The notes under the pieces were generated by a model. It was given only the letters and a program-made list of their open reading frames with translations. It did not search any database and was not told the DNA's origin. Shown here in pieces: positions 24,201 to 35,510 of a DNA stretch of 64,000 nucleotides. The DNA is from Cloeon dipterum (taxonomy: Eukaryota; Arthropoda; Insecta; Ephemeroptera; Baetidae). The stretch's first letter is position 1. Every line of letters begins with the position of its first letter. The stretch covers positions 27,452,335 through 27,516,334 of the forward strand of contig NC_088788.1 in assembly GCF_949628265.1 (NCBI RefSeq), written 5' to 3'. Position numbers and translations under genes: made by a program.

Positions 24201-25664
24201 ATGCAAATGAATGACTGATGCTCCCTTTGAACTGTCAAGCTGATAGAAAATCTGTCTTTTTTCACCCTTGCACACTTCGTTGCAAACCATCACAATATTA
24301 TGATGAACTTCAATATCGGTAAGATGCGATATTAAAATTTATTAGAATCCTTTGAGAATTAAATATTAAATCATAAATGGTTGGATAGACTCAAAATATG
24401 AATAGTGATAGATAAAAGGAAATAATAAAGAGGGGACGGTTGGAATTTCAATTAAGGATTTTAAAGTGACTCGCCAATTAATTGAATTACGTGCCTACAT
24501 TTTCCACATTTCCATCAAAAGAGCCATTTTGCTGCTTTTTAGTTCAATATTCATTTTCCTGCGTACGTATAGCAGCATGAGAGTGCTTATTACGCTAGTC
24601 ACAGAATTCTGTAAAGTAAAATTTTGATATCATCAAAGCCAGAGATGGGATAGTGATATATAATATGATTCCATTAAAAATGTAAAAATTATGCATTAAT
24701 CTCAATATTTTTTCTAACTAATATAACTATGAAAGTCAGAGTAGGGGTGAATTAAAATAAAATTTATATTTCGAACAATGAAGGTAAATTTCCGCAGTTT
24801 ACTTAATTCTTGCATTTTTTACCTGGCTGGGTATTTATTAAAGAACCAGTTCAGAAAAAATATATCACTTGACAGTTGTTTCGGTTCCTCTGGCCTAATG
24901 TGTAGCAATTCTCAACTTGCAAAATAAAATTCACAATGCAGAGTATTCTGAACAACAGGCTGTTGATAACAATCAACTGCACTCATTGCTGAGCAAATAA
25001 TAAAAAAAACAGGAGGAGTAAAGAATTATCGCGAAACTCTGTAACTCCCCAAATTTTAAGCTATTTCTATCACGATACAAATATAAGAAAAATAATTATA
25101 ATTACTTCAATTGAGTTTGCGGTCTGCAGCCATAATAAAAGAAAATGTGAGTGACATGAATTTATTTTCAATTACCTTTTGCCACCTCTCCTGATTGTAA
25201 CCAAATTGAATTTCGCCATTTGTAGTTATTGTGTCATGTGTATAAATTTCCCTGGTTTTGTGTGTCTTGTATGTCATCAACCAGTAATGTGCCCTTTATA
25301 AATTTTGGAGGATGGTATTAACAAATCTGTCTTTACGCAGTCAAGTAATTTTTAAGCTATCAGACAGACTTATTCAGGGGACGTTTGTGTCATTCGTCGT
25401 GCATGTCCTATGAATTTGCAATGCGCGGCAGTGGCACAAAGAGAAATGCTTTAAATCCTGCGTTTTCATAAATAACAAGCCTCTCGCTTTTTGATCTTCT
25501 TAAAACATGAAGTGGAATATCTGGTTCTCTATGGCAAAGCCCAAGTCCCAAGTGCATAGAAACCGCTTTACGAATAAAATACAGACCGTCGGCGTCGGTT
25601 TGGCGGTGGCTGTGGCGGCCAGAATGAGCGCCAGGGGGACGAGCATCTTGTTGAGCCCGCTCAT
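15247..25664 (-). CDS. Ok (orcokinin): Orcokinin precursor, A isoform
   Basis: Exons in transcript order are 25587-25664 (signal peptide), 17945-18002, 15568-15688 and 15247-15439, giving a 149-residue prepropeptide. The last exon encodes three tandem 16-residue units with the orcokinin hallmark [35 protein letters not shown] and [14 protein letters not shown], each followed by a KR cleavage site. The preceding exon encodes [15 protein letters not shown] and a second peptide that starts GGGFDSIN and crosses the exon junction. All joints keep frame: 0, then one base, then two bases carried over. Orcokinins are secreted neuropeptides of arthropod neurons and midgut endocrine cells. The A-exon structure is very secure. 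Use of the distant 25.6-kb signal exon is inferred from phase and the absence of a nearer candidate. Confidence 0.9.
16053..16058 (-). terminator. Poly(A) signal after orcokinin B exon
   Basis: AATAAA on the minus strand (TTTATT on the plus strand) lies about 50 bases after the B stop codon. It supports the B exon being a true 3'-terminal exon. Confidence 0.65.
16109..16482 (-). CDS. Ok (orcokinin B): Orcokinin B alternative terminal exon
   Basis: This exon follows acceptor GCCGATTTCAG and is read in the phase left by shared exon 17945-18002 (one base carried over), exactly like the first A exon. Joining 25587-25664, 17945-18002 and this exon gives 169 residues. It encodes a series of B-type peptides separated by basic residues: [10 protein letters not shown]..., [34 protein letters not shown], three copies of [12 protein letters not shown] and one [12 protein letters not shown], then SFADEN and the stop. 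Orcokinin B peptides as I remember them have LDSLGGG or similar; here the D-S pair is replaced by G-G throughout. The exon has its own poly(A) signal at 16053-16058, so B and A are alternative 3' ends of one gene. Confidence 0.88.
16500..17940. other. Orcokinin intron between exon 2 and the B exon
   Basis: The region is AT-rich with no supported exon. It contains one copy of a hairpin-bearing element (17004-17045) that recurs inverted at 18851-18886. Confidence 0.6.
17004..17045 (+). repeat. Short inverted-pair element, copy A
   Basis: The segment GCCGCAAAGGATGAGCC followed by AGTCCT and AGGACC matches the reverse complement of 18851-18886 with few differences. It carries a small internal stem (GTCCT with AGGAC). 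It sits downstream, in transcript sense, of orcokinin exon 2. Confidence 0.65.
17945..18002 (-). CDS. Ok (orcokinin): Orcokinin shared exon 2 (58 nt)
   Basis: The exon is bounded by acceptor ACCTGTTGCAG and donor GTGAGA. It encodes [19 protein letters not shown] plus the first base of the next codon. It is an acidic linker without cleavage sites, as expected between a signal peptide and the first neuropeptide. Its one-base overhang fits both the B exon (16482) and the first A exon (15688), which supports it being the shared exon. Confidence 0.8.
18851..18886 (-). repeat. Short inverted-pair element, copy B
   Basis: Read on the minus strand this is CGCCGCAAGGGATGAGCC followed by GGTCCT-GTGA-AGGACC. 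It is the inverted partner of 17004-17045 and lies on the other side of the 58-nt orcokinin exon. Confidence 0.65.
19807..19837 (+). repeat. Dispersed repeat core, copy 1
   Basis: GGTCCCAATAACACCGC is identical to 51823-51839, and the match continues to TAACATG with three small differences (one inserted base and two substitutions). Both copies sit in GC-richer patches. It is probably part of a short interspersed element, which I cannot name. Confidence 0.6.
20096..20127. repeat. 9-bp inverted repeat
   Basis: ACGCGTAAG and CTTACGCGT are perfect complements separated by 14 bases. The structure is isolated and its role is unknown; it is too short for a microRNA precursor. Confidence 0.6.
25587..25664 (-). 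CDS. Ok (orcokinin): Signal-peptide exon, probably orcokinin exon 1
   Basis: An ATG 78 bases downstream of a TATA box encodes [20 protein letters not shown] and then AKPTPT: a short N region, a hydrophobic core and an Ala-rich cleavage site typical of secreted precursors. Two donors leave phase 0: GTCTGT after 25587, or the better GTAAAG after 25572, which would add VCILF. Phase 0 matches the start of the 17945-18002 exon. The link across a 7.6-kb intron is inference: no other signal peptide with fitting phase was found nearer, and no other gene on this strand needs one. Confidence 0.68.
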
Positions 25665-25740
25665 GGTGGTGGTGGTGATGGTGGTGGACTGGAGGACGAG
25701 TTCAGCAGAAGTGACGCCGATGCCCTCGACACCGTCGGCA

Positions 25741-25746
25741 TTTATA
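25741..25746 (-). promoter_or_regulatory. TATA box of the signal-peptide (orcokinin) exon
   Basis: On the minus strand the sequence reads GAGTATAAATGC, an excellent TATA box. The ATG at 25664 lies about 80 bases downstream, leaving a leader of roughly 50 bases if transcription starts about 30 bases below the box. Confidence 0.7.
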
Positions 25747-25749
25747 CTC

Positions 25750-28700
25750 GGTCCGCGGCACCGCCGCTCGGCAAGTGCGCGCAGCCCATTTCGCGGCTGC
25801 CGCCACCGTCCGCGCGCCTCAGCCCCATCCCTCGACCCAGCCCGGCCCGCCTCGTCACAAATTTTCATAATCATGCCTGATAATAATGCTGCTGCTCGTA
25901 TGTCCCCACACGCAGTTCCGGGCTGAGCTAGAAAATTATCGGTACGTAATATCTGAGACCAAAAATCCAGAAGTTTCCACCGACATTTTCCCTGACAAGC
26001 TGCTGGCTTAAGCAACTCGCCCAACGCAAGACTATAATTTTATCTGGGAGCTGAAGTTGCCGCAAAATTAAAGACACAAATTCTTTCCCAAGGTACGGCT
26101 TGAATTAAATTATGCAAATATATGACAGATGAGCCGTTCTGCTAAATTAAACTGCCTTTTTATATTCACCCCACAAGACTTCTTGAGCAAAAATTTTGAG
26201 CAACATTATTTTTTTCCAGTTAAAACCAGCGCTATGAAGGTAATAATTTTTTGCAAGCTTAAAAATCCATTTAGCTGAGCACGTTTTATTTCATATCTGT
26301 TAATCTATAGTAATTATAAAAGTCACAGGTCACAGATTATAACTCTGTTCTATATATCATTCAAATATGGAAGTTTATTAATAAAAAAAAAAAATTCTGC
26401 AACTATCATAAACTTTTTCAATTTTCTTCCACTTTCATATTCAGCATATATTACGAAACAGTTTTTATCGTCCCTTTCTTGATTTACATTTTTGGACAAA
26501 TGTCATATTTTTTTTATCAATCTGTTCATTTCAGAAGGGAAACAATAAATCGTTATTTATATGTTACGGACTTTTTTCAATTTGTATTGAATCATTTATG
26601 TCGCAAAAAGCCAGATCGAGATCGAAAACAATCGAGAGTTCTCACTTCGTGATCCGCTTAGCAAGGAGATCCAATGAATACTGAAAGGTTTTAAAGAGAA
26701 GTGCAAGTTATTCCTTTTTCCTGTGATAAAGAGGCTACACAAATGCTTCGACAGGGAGTCAACTCTCACGAGTAAAAAAGAGAATCAAGTTTGGGATCAT
26801 CCTAGGCAGCTATATTCTTTCTTTTTCTGGATGCTCGTTTGCATAATATTGAATATCCATCCTTCCGAATCGTCCGAATAAAATAACGAGCGACATTGAT
26901 CGGGACGCTTCGTCTAATTGGATTTTCCGTCTCATCCGGAATCGCAACCAGTTCAGCGAAAGGACAGGAAGATTGCAACAAAGCGCTATCTCTTCGTGTT
27001 AATGTCTCTTTAAAGACGCAGAAGCTAGGCTTACGCGTATTGTGTAGAAAAAATCCTTACTAGACCTGCTATAAATTGATTGTCAAATAAAAAAAAATAA
27101 GAAGAATCCTATATTCATAAAAAGTTGCATAAAATAATTAATGCTCCTTATTCTCCTTTATAAGAAATGGTTGTGCATGCAATATCTCAACCTAGCTCTT
27201 TACAATCGTTTAATTTCTTAAGAATCTACGAAGTCTGCAAACTTCAAACATAAAAGTAGCATGCATCTAATTGAACTTAAACTCCTTAATTCACACTAGT
27301 TGCACAATAACGTTTACAAATTTTACGTTGGACGAGCGTTTAATTGGAAAATTGGAACAAAGCTCGAGAATTCTCCTTGTTAACATCTCGCTAAGCATGC
27401 AGAAGTTTAGGCTGCTGGTTCACATTCTGCGAGATGGAAGGCAATTAATTTTCTCCGTCGTCTTTTGTGAGCAGAGGGCCATTTGGTCAAAGTTTCAATT
27501 AACTCGCCGCTCTTACCATTTGAAGCTCAAGTTTCTGAGTGTTTTAGGTGAAACACTATCAAAGTGGAATGTTTTAGTTTCCTTATTTATTTTGGCAAAA
27601 CGGAGCGCATTACTGGCATATTTGCCAAATGTGCAGAGAGGCGAAGGAAAAAATCCAATTAGCATGATTGACTTGGATGATTCCAGGTCCGCATAATAAT
27701 TATCTACCCGCGAGGAAAGGGTAAACGGCTGAGGTCACGCGAGAGCAATATTAATTGCCTTTCCACGTTTCCCTCCTTTCGCGAGGGATGTTTGGACAAG
27801 TAGGAGGGTGAGATAGCCTAAGGAGTTAATCTTCGGCATCTGATGCGAATTGACGCGCAAAGGCCTCTTAATATCGACGCTCTCTAGGTAGCGTGGGTGC
27901 GCTTCCCTTACTAAATTTTCAGACCCTTAATTGGCCTCATATTTGCATAGTTGAACACTAATCAATTTCTTCTGCTCCTCTCAAGGATAAACCAGTTTTA
28001 TTTTCCTGGATTGTCCAAAAAGTTTGTTGCCTGCCAATCAGTATATTTTGAACAAAATATGCTCTAAAACCAAATTCTTAGAGCTGCCTCGGAATTAAAT
28101 TTTTGTTAAGATTTTCATCAGTGAAGATGAGTTTTCAAAAATAGAGTTCCCCTTTATTTTCCTAAAATTTTCTCCTGTAATTTTTTGTGCCTCTAGAAAA
28201 ATATTTCGCTGTTGCCACTTCAATTATCGACCAAAGGGCATATTTTTGTTTATTCAATTGATTGACATCACATTGAAAATACAATTTTTTAGCAGAGAAG
28301 TTGTTTGTAAACGAATTTAGCTTTGAGGGAATTTTTGATTGGTATACTGTCCACCATCAATAATTAAATATTTCACTGGCTGCCGGCAGATAGCAACATA
28401 GATGATTCCTCAATTTTAAACCAATTTTAGAACTGACCACTAGCCTTCGATTTCACCCATTTATCATGGACCATATTATCGTTCCTGATTTCGACCGTCC
28501 GAATCCACTAGGAATGGAAATTCACGCTCGAGAGTGCGGAGGGCGCACGCCGCCGTCCGTCACGCCACTTTGACCTTTTAGCTTGCAGAGAGCAGCGGCG
28601 CGTGCACTTCCCTTTCGCGAAATTCGTGATTTATTTCACGCGTGTTTACACATTAGCGGCTCCAGACAGATGGTACTCGGTCGAGTCGCGCGGGCCGCAC

Positions 28701-31700
28701 ACGTTTTGCGTGGTGGCATTATCGGAAGGCCCACACATGAAAGTCAAGAGCCACTCGAGGGGGATGACATGTTGCTTTGCTCGCCCCCCGTTATCTAATC
28801 CGCCCGCGCGCGCCGCGCGAAAGACAATACCGGTCGGCCCGCACTCTAATTGAAACTGTGTCACTGCGAGAGAAATAAAACGCTCTTTTCGGCCGCGCTG
28901 GCTGACTCACGTATACTCTCCTCACGAGCGTGCGGCGTGGGAATAAAACTTTTACGGCGTGGTCGTCAGTTTTATCTCCGTCTGAGGCAAGAGATAGGCG
29001 TGAAAGCAGTTACTGCATTCTACTCTGGTTTCTGCAGTAAATTTATAATTGGGAAATGTTCCCCGTTTTCTGAAAATTTGTATAAATATGTATTTTTCTT
29101 CAAAAAATAACTAACTATTTACCTTGCAAGACGCGCTGAGATAAATTGATTGCTGGGTTGAAAGAAATGTCTATTCAGGAGATAACAATTTATTACTTTA
29201 CTATTTTTCTAATTAAAATGGTACATCTTGCACGTGAAAGCTCTTCGAAACTAATCGATTCGTTGGAACCTTTGATATTGTCTTGTGAAATCTAGAAATT
29301 TAAATTTTTTTAAGAAATTAACACATTTAAAACTATTTGTTTATTGTTTAGTGTTTCGCGAAAATATTATTGGTTACATTTTATATGAAAAATGTAAAAC
29401 ACATGACAAGACCCTAAGAAAAGTATAGATGTGCAAAAAAATGGAACAATTGACGCATATTATTACATCCACGGATTCCAGCCATCAGGTAATTAATGCA
29501 TGTCATTTTCACTAAAAGCTTGTTGAATATTGATAGCAAGCCTTGAATTCGACTGCAGCTGTAATGGAGTTCACAAATGCAATCAACACTTCCAGCCGAA
29601 TGGAGACGTCATAACTCGCCTCTTCAATCTGCGTTCGGGAGCTTAATTGATCCCCGGGTCTCCGGTCCATTTGAGATTTGCGGTGATGCTGTGTGTGTGT
29701 TGGTCAAATCTCATCTGCATCAGAGCAGGTCAACCGGCGAGTGCCCTCGATTTCCAAATGGACGTGGCAAGGCAAACGCTGCGCTTTGACCGGATCGAAT
29801 AATTTAATTACGTCGCACGGCAAATGCGTAAACATCTGTGATACAAGGGATACAGGATAAATGGAGCGCAAAATTATTAGACCAGCAAATGCAAACATAC
29901 CTTTGCTCTTAAAATGCTTTTTTCATAAAATAGCTAACCCAGTAGGTCTTTATTTATCCTAGTTTGTAGTTTTATTCTGATATTTCATTTGTGTACTTTT
30001 GAATTCAATAAAAAATTTGCTGCCTTTAACATGGGGAAAATGAAAACGTGATTGGCAAGTTGCTATCAACTCTTACACATATACATTCAATGCAAATAGC
30101 AAAAAGCAGTTGCAATCACACAGACCAATAGTCAGGAGTGCACGCTGTTGATAAGTAAGCAATTTCATTAGCAGCTTGTCACTTATTGACGCACTCAAAC
30201 GCGTCGATTCCTAACAGCCACTGCACAGCTCAATCACGCACTTTGTCGCAATCGACTTATCAGTCGCATTTGAATATTTGTATTCTCAATCGGTTTGATT
30301 TAGTCATGTGAAATAATGGAAAAGGTGTGAATTTATTTTACCATGCAAAAATAAATTATTCATAGTATAAAGATCGTTGGTTGGCACGAAAAGCTTTTTG
30401 GTCTTGTTTTATTCATTTTTTGTCACCAGAGGCAGGAGAGAGAGTCACATTCAGGCTTAATTTTTGGTGTGTCTTTTTGCGGTTCTGTCAGCTCTGCAGA
30501 CGTTTAAAAAGCAACATGTAAATGAGTTTCTCTTAATGGATTACTAGACTGCTGGTGTCACGAAACAGAGGCACCCCCACTTGGAAAGGCTGGAGGCGCT
30601 GAAATCTTTTCCCTTGTTTGCCAACTTCTCCAGAGAGTTAATCCGAAAAGCCGAGAAATATGGAAAAGCCTTGTAGAGTAGACTGAAAATTGAATTCCAC
30701 TCGACAAGGAGTACTTTGAGCTGGAAATTCTCGATGAAATTTCCGTTATACTTGTATATCTGTCTTGTGAAGAAATTGTCTCTTCTGCATGGCGCCTGCA
30801 AACAATAGCACGCAACCCACTTCACACAGCAATTCACCCGGTTGCATAAGACAAATTAATGTTGCAGCACGGAAATTCGCTCGGGGCCAGAGGAGGAAAA
30901 AGAAACAAACAAATAAAATGCCTCGTCTTGCGCACTTCCGAGAAACAGCAGCGAGAAAATTCTAAATTTAGTGCATATATTGCTTTTTGGATTTGCGCTC
31001 GCATTCTATTGTAATGCTGATTATTTATTAATCCTGAACGGCGCGCTTGATCATTTTTAATAATAACGCAAAGACGTCGTCTGCTTGCGTAGGCTTGAAA
31101 AAAACCGTGCAGCGTTGAGATGCTCTCTTTCCGCGTCAAATTATTATTGGAGCACACTATGAGGACCCGCACCACCAAAAGATGAGAGCGACAGCGATGA
31201 AAAGACATCGAGCTGGTCGCGTTTGAAGGGCCATCTTGTTTCGTTTGCACAAAGACAAGTTGAAGAGCTCTTATTTTATGCAAAGATTTGATAGCGAAAT
31301 ATAAATTTGTTCTATATTGAATTAGTGGAGGGGGGTTTTGTGTCAAAAGCTAGCAAGATCAGTATTTAATACCTCTCTAGTCTATCAATAACGCTATAAG
31401 AAAACATTGAGACCGGCAAGAAATTTTTGCAAATAATAAAAACATAAATGGGAAATTAATTTTAAAACACCTTTTATCATGAAAAGCTAAGGAATTGGTG
31501 GCCAACATCAATATCATTAATTCAATTGCAGAGAAAAATTATTGCTGTATCAACTTTGCAGGTCTTTACTTGCTAAGCAAAACTGAACGTTACCGAATGA
31601 ACAAACCTGTATAGGAAATTTTAAATCGCCGGTCTTTGAATGCATCTGACTACATTAATTTCCGAGTACAACTGAAACGAGAGTATATCAAGTGTCAATC

Positions 31701-32040
31701 TTGTCAGCCCCGCCACTCACCCTCCCCTGCAACAAAATCCCTCATACAAGAAATCACTAGGCCAAAATTCCACCCTTTGTTAGATACTTAAAAGTTTGAA
31801 ATTTTACTCTTTATATACCAAGAAAAATTACAGACCGAAAAATTCAATCATTATATTTATATAGGCGCTCATTCTTCGCACGACGAAAACTGTTGCTCTA
31901 ACACCAGCTATCATCGACCAAACACTTTCCCTGGTACCATCTAAACTGCAACATATTTTTCTCAGAAAGATTTGAATATTCTGTAGGAATCCCAAATTTT
32001 GCTTCCTCCTGTGTCTAAAATTTGGTATTTATTAGCAATC
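25750..32040. other. Intergenic region upstream of the signal-peptide exon and downstream of the TTLL15-like gene
   Basis: Six kilobases without a supported gene. It is AT-rich except for a CpG-rich patch at about 28500-28990. A minus-strand 25-codon open frame at 31157-31234 starts with a signal-peptide-like stretch and is reported as a finding only. Confidence 0.5.
32028..32033 (-). terminator. Poly(A) signal of the TTLL15-like gene
   Basis: AATAAA on the minus strand lies 18-23 bases after the stop codon; a second copy (32044-32049) almost abuts the stop. Confidence 0.5.
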
Positions 32041-32050
32041 ATTTTTATTT

Positions 32051-34198
32051 TTAAATTTTTTCGAATATCACCATTTTAGGAGGAAATAACCTTTTCGCTT
32101 CATACTTGTTCATATTTTCCTTATAAGCCATTTTCAAATCCTCAGCGAAATCATCCTCCAAGCATGTCACGCACAATTTGCACTCGAATTTGCTGCAGTC
32201 GTTGCATTCTACGCAAACATCACGATAAACCATGATGTTCCGATTGGCCACGGTCATATCTTTGGCCATTTGCTCGCTGTCAAACATATAAAGTTAATTT
32301 ATGAATTTTGAATGATTCAAACTTTTTATCCTAACTTTTGATGCGGTGGGTGGATGAAACTGGCAAGCCCCACCAACGAGAGCAGACTAAAAAGAACTTG
32401 CTCGTATTTTATGGCGTACGGCGGATACTGAGCCGACGAGAGATTCGGAGACATGTTCACCTGTCGAATTAAATCATGTAGCGCGAACTATCGCAACTCA
32501 ATTAAATTACTTCTGTCAAGTAAACATTGAGGTTTTCGTCCACTATAAAATCGAACTGCACCAGTTCGAAAAAATTCCGCTTATGCTTCGCGCCTTTGAA
32601 GACAGATAAAATAGTTTTCTCTCGGTGAAGAAACGCCTGAATGATCAACTGGTCCACTTGTTCCCACATGCGTTTCGGGTCCTTGCCTATATGAAAGGTT
32701 TTTGTTAACTCTCGTGAATCTAATCGATTCATCCAAAACAAACCAGCCTCTTCAATGTTTGCGTCAAGGGCATTTTTGAAGCTGTATGACGAATCCAAGT
32801 ACTTTTTTGATGCCGGAAACTCGACGCTGGGCCAGAAATTGAAATCTCCGACCACATACTGAGCTGGATTGTCGGCGTCAAGTGGGTGGTACGGCTCCTT
32901 GCAAAATCTTTAAAGGAAACACGTCATTCTCTACTCCATTATGTTTAAAAAATTGACACTCGCCTGTAGCCTAAATCATTTTCAAGCCGATAAACTCTCA
33001 ATGGGTTCACAGAGGTGACGATCACATACACGCCGAAATCGAAGAAGTGACCGTCAATCAAGAGAGGGTTATCGATAAATTTTTGAATAAATGTCGTTCT
33101 GGAATTGAAGTGGAGGTTGATCTCGTTGAACGGTTGAAGCTTGACCATGCCGTGCGCATTTCCTTTAACTAAAAATTTGTCTTTTGGATTTTCCTCCACC
33201 TGAAAGTTTTAATATAATTAAATTTAATATCAATCTCTATTACGATTTCAAAAATTTTCTCTAAAGATTAAGACCCCAGAAATATAATGCAATTTTATGT
33301 CCAGCACAGCAAAAATCTGAAAACAGAGCGCACCATTGGACTTTTTGGAATCCGTTCGCTTCATTAACAAACAATCGTTCATGGTCAAAGAGGGCGGCAG
33401 TAAAAACTTACACAAAGTTTACAATAGAATAATAATGGTGTAGATGAGGGCAGGGCTTATTTTATCAAGTGTTTATGGCGATGAAGCTAAATTTTTGCTA
33501 GCAAATAGCCTTACGTATTTGAGAAACTTCTCTTTGTCTTCCAGCAACTGAAAGGAGGGTGGTATTCCAGGTCCGCCGGCTATGGCAAGGTGCAATTTGG
33601 AGGTGAGGAAGCGTATTCCAGGAACTTTATTTACAAGCTGGTGTGCCTTTAACTTATCGGGTGGAAACTCGTCGAAAGGGTCGCTGTGCGTCCACATGAC
33701 ATCCCAGTCGTCTTTGCCGTTGAAAGTGACTTTGTAGCCAAGCCGTTGGAACACGCTGCTAACGTGATGGAACAAAATTCGCGGAAACTGTGTGAGAGCC
33801 GATTGAAATCAATTTGCACTGACTTGCAGAAAACTATTTATTTACTTCTACTTGACTTGCTCTTATGAACAAAACTGGTTTGTCAGCAATAGGCTTTTTA
33901 GAATTTCTTTTCGGAGAAACTTTGTGGATAGGTTCTTTGCTGAGAATTACACTGCTGATTGAATATTGCGAACTGAACATGAGCGAAACGCAAGCTAAGA
34001 ATAGAATAACTGCAATGGCGGCAAGATAGAGTTTTTTATGACCTTTTGCTTGCTCAAGCGTTTGTTCTGCATGGTTGGCCTTAAACAGAAAAAATTGCAA
34101 TCAACGAGAAGAACAGCATGATTGAAAACTCATACCTTATAAGGTTTCTGATTGACTTGTGCATTTGTTTTTTCAGGTTTGCTTTTCCTTAGTCTCAT
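32051..34198 (-). CDS. TTLL15: TTLL15-like tubulin-tyrosine ligase family protein (probable polyglutamylase)
   Basis: Exons in transcript order are 34136-34198, 33846-34079, 33515-33787, 32964-33199, 32511-32907, 32336-32460 and 32051-32276, giving about 517 residues. A single membrane segment lies at about residues 38-58. The luminal or extracytosolic TTL fold follows: FHHVSSVFQRLGYKVTF, DDWDVMWTH, KGNAHGMVKLQPF, FDFGVYVIVTSVNPLRVYRLEND, FCKEPYHPLD and the nucleotide/metal motif EVNMSPNLSS, which is split by an intron after its Glu. A cysteine-rich C-terminal segment (CVECNDC, CKLCVTC) closes it. Family members ligate amino acids, usually glutamate, to tubulin tails; substrate and activity here are untested. 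The exon 4 donor appears to be GC rather than GT. Exon 2 may end six bases earlier (33852). Confidence 0.9.
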
Positions 34199-35510
34199 TT
34201 TACCTAAATGTATGTAGAGGCACAAACGTCGTGGACACGCACACTTTATCGTTTTCACAAGAACCTTTGCCACCTTTTTAACTGCGGGCGTCACTGCATT
34301 TCATTTTATCGATTTTATCAGTGAGTGTGGGGACAGTAAAAGTTTCCAGTTTTGTTTGAGTGCACTCATATGTTCAGCTTTAAAACGATAGAATAGTTAT
34401 CTAAATCACGCTCACCGATATCAAATAATTGCAGCATTCAATCTGATCACCTCTAATGGAACCACCTTTCGTTAGCGCAGAGATAGAATTTCTACAATTA
34501 TATAGCTCTCAATTTGATTACTCCAGATATAGTCTAATAATAGTTCAAGAGCAGTTAAGCAATATAACAGTCATGATAAAGGTCAGAGGACGTGTAATTT
34601 GGAATATTGTCAAAAGTCTCATTCAGAATTAGATTATTAATTAAATTTGATACGTTAAAGAGCACTCAGCGATAAATAGAGGAGAAGTTTCGTGAATTTT
34701 AATAAAGGGGATAATTATGATTATGCAATAATTGATTTTATTATGAGCCCTTACAACGAAAAGTGATGCTTTAATTAATTATAAAAAATGTTTATACTTT
34801 TTTAAATAAAATTTATATATAAATAATGTTATGCGGTTAAATCAAAAGATTGCAGTTTTTAGTTTGCGTCTGAAATTGTACTTAAGAAATACGAAGAAAA
34901 ATTAAAAAAAACCTTATTAATAAAATATATTTATTCATTTGTGTATTCATATGTTCAAGTGTCAATTAAAAGAATAATGGTGTATTTTTCGTATGTTAAT
35001 ATGGTGTAGATCTGCATGGTAATATTAAAATTACGCACAATTAATTTCCACACAGGAAGACAAGATTGCAAATTGTAAAATTTCAAAAAAACAAATTAAA
35101 TAATAATTCTAATAATAGAAGATATTATTTTAGTATTTTATATAGTTTCAAGATTAATATGTAGTATTTAATAAAATAATTGAGTTAATTTGAGGCAAAT
35201 TTGTGCTCTTCAGATTTTTCATGCTATCCCCGTGTACTGAGCTGAATTTTTGGCATGCAAAGTTAAACAATAAAGAGACTAAAGCGATGAGGGATAAGGG
35301 AGAAAACTACCCAGCGACTGCCGAGTGCCGACTCCAGTGCCGGTTTGTAATGGGAATTGTGAATCATATCATGAAGCCGTCGAAGCTGAAGGAAAAGGAA
35401 TGTGTGGAAACTAGTGCCCTCTGTTGGACATTCCAAGAGCCACGCCCACGTCTGCAGCCCATGCAAGTTCACAGCTGCTGCCCGTGCTCACCAAGAGAAA
35501 AGCAAAACAC
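34199..35510. other. Divergent intergenic region between TTLL15-like gene and mRpS7
   Basis: This 1.3-kb region is very AT-rich (especially 34640-35200), and I see no gene. Promoters of both divergent genes should lie at its ends; no TATA box is obvious for either. Confidence 0.55.

Larger units (their letters stand above)
18003..25586. other. Presumed 7.6-kb first intron of the orcokinin gene
   Basis: The region is mostly AT-rich with scattered GC-richer patches (about 19100-19560, 19730-19900, 22280-22520 and 23270-23560). No exon with a recognisable product was found. It contains a 31-base dispersed repeat at 19807-19837 and a 9-bp inverted repeat at 20096-20127. Confidence 0.55.

Noticed and set aside
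25507..25926. 139-codon plus-strand frame over the signal-peptide exon
   Set aside because: It is antisense to the exon, leader and TATA box of the minus-strand gene, and its composition follows local GC content.
27271..27696. 141-codon plus-strand open frame
   Set aside because: No splice or promoter context, no recognisable motif, ordinary AT-rich composition; a chance frame is likely.
30834..31346. 170-codon minus-strand open frame
   Set aside because: No domain or codon pattern is visible, and it overlaps the more plausible signal-peptide-like frame in another phase.
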